From assembly GCA_910578985.1 (NCBI GenBank), contig CAJTSF010000050.1, positions 1 to 6,150 of the forward strand: a stretch of DNA of 6,150 bases, read 5' to 3'. The DNA is from an uncultured Odoribacter sp. GTDB taxonomy: Bacteria; Bacteroidota; Bacteroidia; Bacteroidales; Marinifilaceae. A program made the translations under genes and the position numbers. Numbering within the stretch: position 1 is the stretch's first letter; each line of letters begins with the position of its first letter. Shown one piece after another: positions 5,437 to 6,150 of this stretch. Under the pieces are notes generated by a model. The model had not been told where the DNA came from, searched no databases, and saw nothing but the letters and a program-made list of their open reading frames with translations.

Positions 5437-6150
5437 ATGGACGAGATAATCAACCCTGATCGACTGGTCAGCGTACCGTTCAACAAGACACGCTGCGGCG
5501 TGGATTTTTACATCAATACTGCCATAAACAAGGACATCGGACTTGTGCTGACAGAAAACAAGCGGTTTAAGACAGACTTCTTCAGCTTCTACTTTTTCCG
5601 TAAGGCAAACGGATATTTGCTACTGAACTTCCGCAAGATTGAACTGCGCGACGGCATGGTTCTCCTGCTTTCACCCCATCAGCAACAAGAGTGGCATGTA
5701 GATGAGACGGCGTTGGATTACACGTTCCTTATATTCCGCGAAGATTTCATGCGTACTTTTATCGCCGACAAGTTCTTCGTTTTTCGCCTTTTGTATTGTT
5801 ACCAGACAGATACGCCGCCTTACATCAATGCCACACATGACGAAATGAAGGAATATATGCGGCTGCTCGGAAAGATTAAGTATGAGCTGATGAATCCAGT
5901 GTCCGATACGTACAATATCATTGTTTCCTTACTATATTATCTTTTGCTGATTATCAATCGTACATACGCTGCCGCCTATTGCTTGCCCGCTGAAATTGCT
6001 AAAAACAATTTCGCTTTTCGGTTCAAGGACTTGTTGGAACAGAATATCCGCACCCACCAGCGGGTGCAGGAATATGCAGACATGCTTCATGTCAGTCGCA
6101 TCACACTCAATAACTCAGTAAAAGCCCAATTCGGAGTATCAGCTACCCAT
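5437..6150 (+). CDS. AraC-family transcriptional regulator, 3' end beyond the window
   Basis: An open frame of 238 codons runs from the ATG at 5437 to the last base with no stop. The N-terminal part (about 15-180) is a probable cupin-like ligand-sensing domain, with the pattern MVLLLSPHQQQEWHV at 74-88 typical of the AraC-family sensor barrel. The C-terminal part begins the DNA-binding domain: the FRFKDLLEQNIRTHQRVQEYADMLHVS region (about 194-220) leads into the first helix-turn-helix (about 209-233, RVQEYADMLHVSRITLNNSVKAQFG region). The second helix-turn-helix is cut off by the window; a complete protein would be near 290 residues. It is divergent from the MBL/radical SAM genes across a 130-base region, the usual arrangement for a regulator and its target operon. 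The inducer cannot be read from sequence. Confidence 0.85.
   Translation, partial: MDEIINPDRLVSVPFNKTRCGVDFYINTAINKDIGLVLTENKRFKTDFFSFYFFRKANGYLLLNFRKIELRDGMVLLLSPHQQQEWHVDETALDYTFLIFREDFMRTFIADKFFVFRLLYCYQTDTPPYINATHDEMKEYMRLLGKIKYELMNPVSDTYNIIVSLLYYLLLIINRTYAAAYCLPAEIAKNNFAFRFKDLLEQNIRTHQRVQEYADMLHVSRITLNNSVKAQFGVSATH

Noticed and set aside
1..6150. CRISPR array, tRNA or rRNA genes
   Set aside because: No regularly spaced repeats and no tRNA- or rRNA-like segments were seen on either strand.

Overview
The window looks like part of an integrative conjugative element (ICE) of a gut Bacteroidales bacterium (Bacteroides, Phocaeicola, Parabacteroides or a relative). Two things point there. The left half encodes a two-component pair that I recognise from memory as the RteA/RteB regulators of CTnDOT-type conjugative transposons. 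The candidate promoters are of the Bacteroidetes TAnnTTTG type. I could not run a database search, so family names rest on motifs and recall.

Layout: (1) 1-315 has no gene and lies downstream of rteB. It holds a good candidate leftward promoter (minus strand, about 194-227) for a gene beyond the left edge. (2) 316-1638, minus: an apparently intact NtrC-like response regulator, RteB-like (receiver, AAA+ with GAFTGA, Fis-type helix-turn-helix). (3) 1688-2977, minus: an RteA-like hybrid histidine kinase that has lost its whole N-terminal half. The reading frame begins inside the dimerisation/phosphoacceptor domain, just after where the H-box should be. (4) 2993-5306, minus: three tightly coupled genes, in transcription order a UlaG-like metallo-beta-lactamase-fold hydrolase, a small DUF5131-like radical SAM protein and an SPL-like radical SAM protein. 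Both junctions inside this set are 4-base ATGA stop/start overlaps. The two radical SAM genes match what I remember as 'radical SAM mobile pair' proteins A and B. (5) 5307-5436: a divergent intergenic region with promoter-like boxes facing both ways and a 21-bp-spaced direct repeat. (6) 5437 to the right edge, plus: an AraC-family regulator, open at the window end.

The main observation is the join at about 2990-2995. The last radical SAM stop codon abuts the middle of the rteA coding sequence, in the same frame. The radical SAM/MBL cassette therefore occupies the position that the rteA 5' half and, in CTnDOT, tetQ would occupy. No terminator is visible between the cassette and the rteA remnant, so one transcript from the AraC-facing promoter could run through MBL, rSAM A, rSAM B, the truncated kinase and rteB. 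If so, control of the ICE regulator RteB may have moved from its original sensor kinase to whatever the AraC-family protein senses. The biochemical role of the cassette is unknown.
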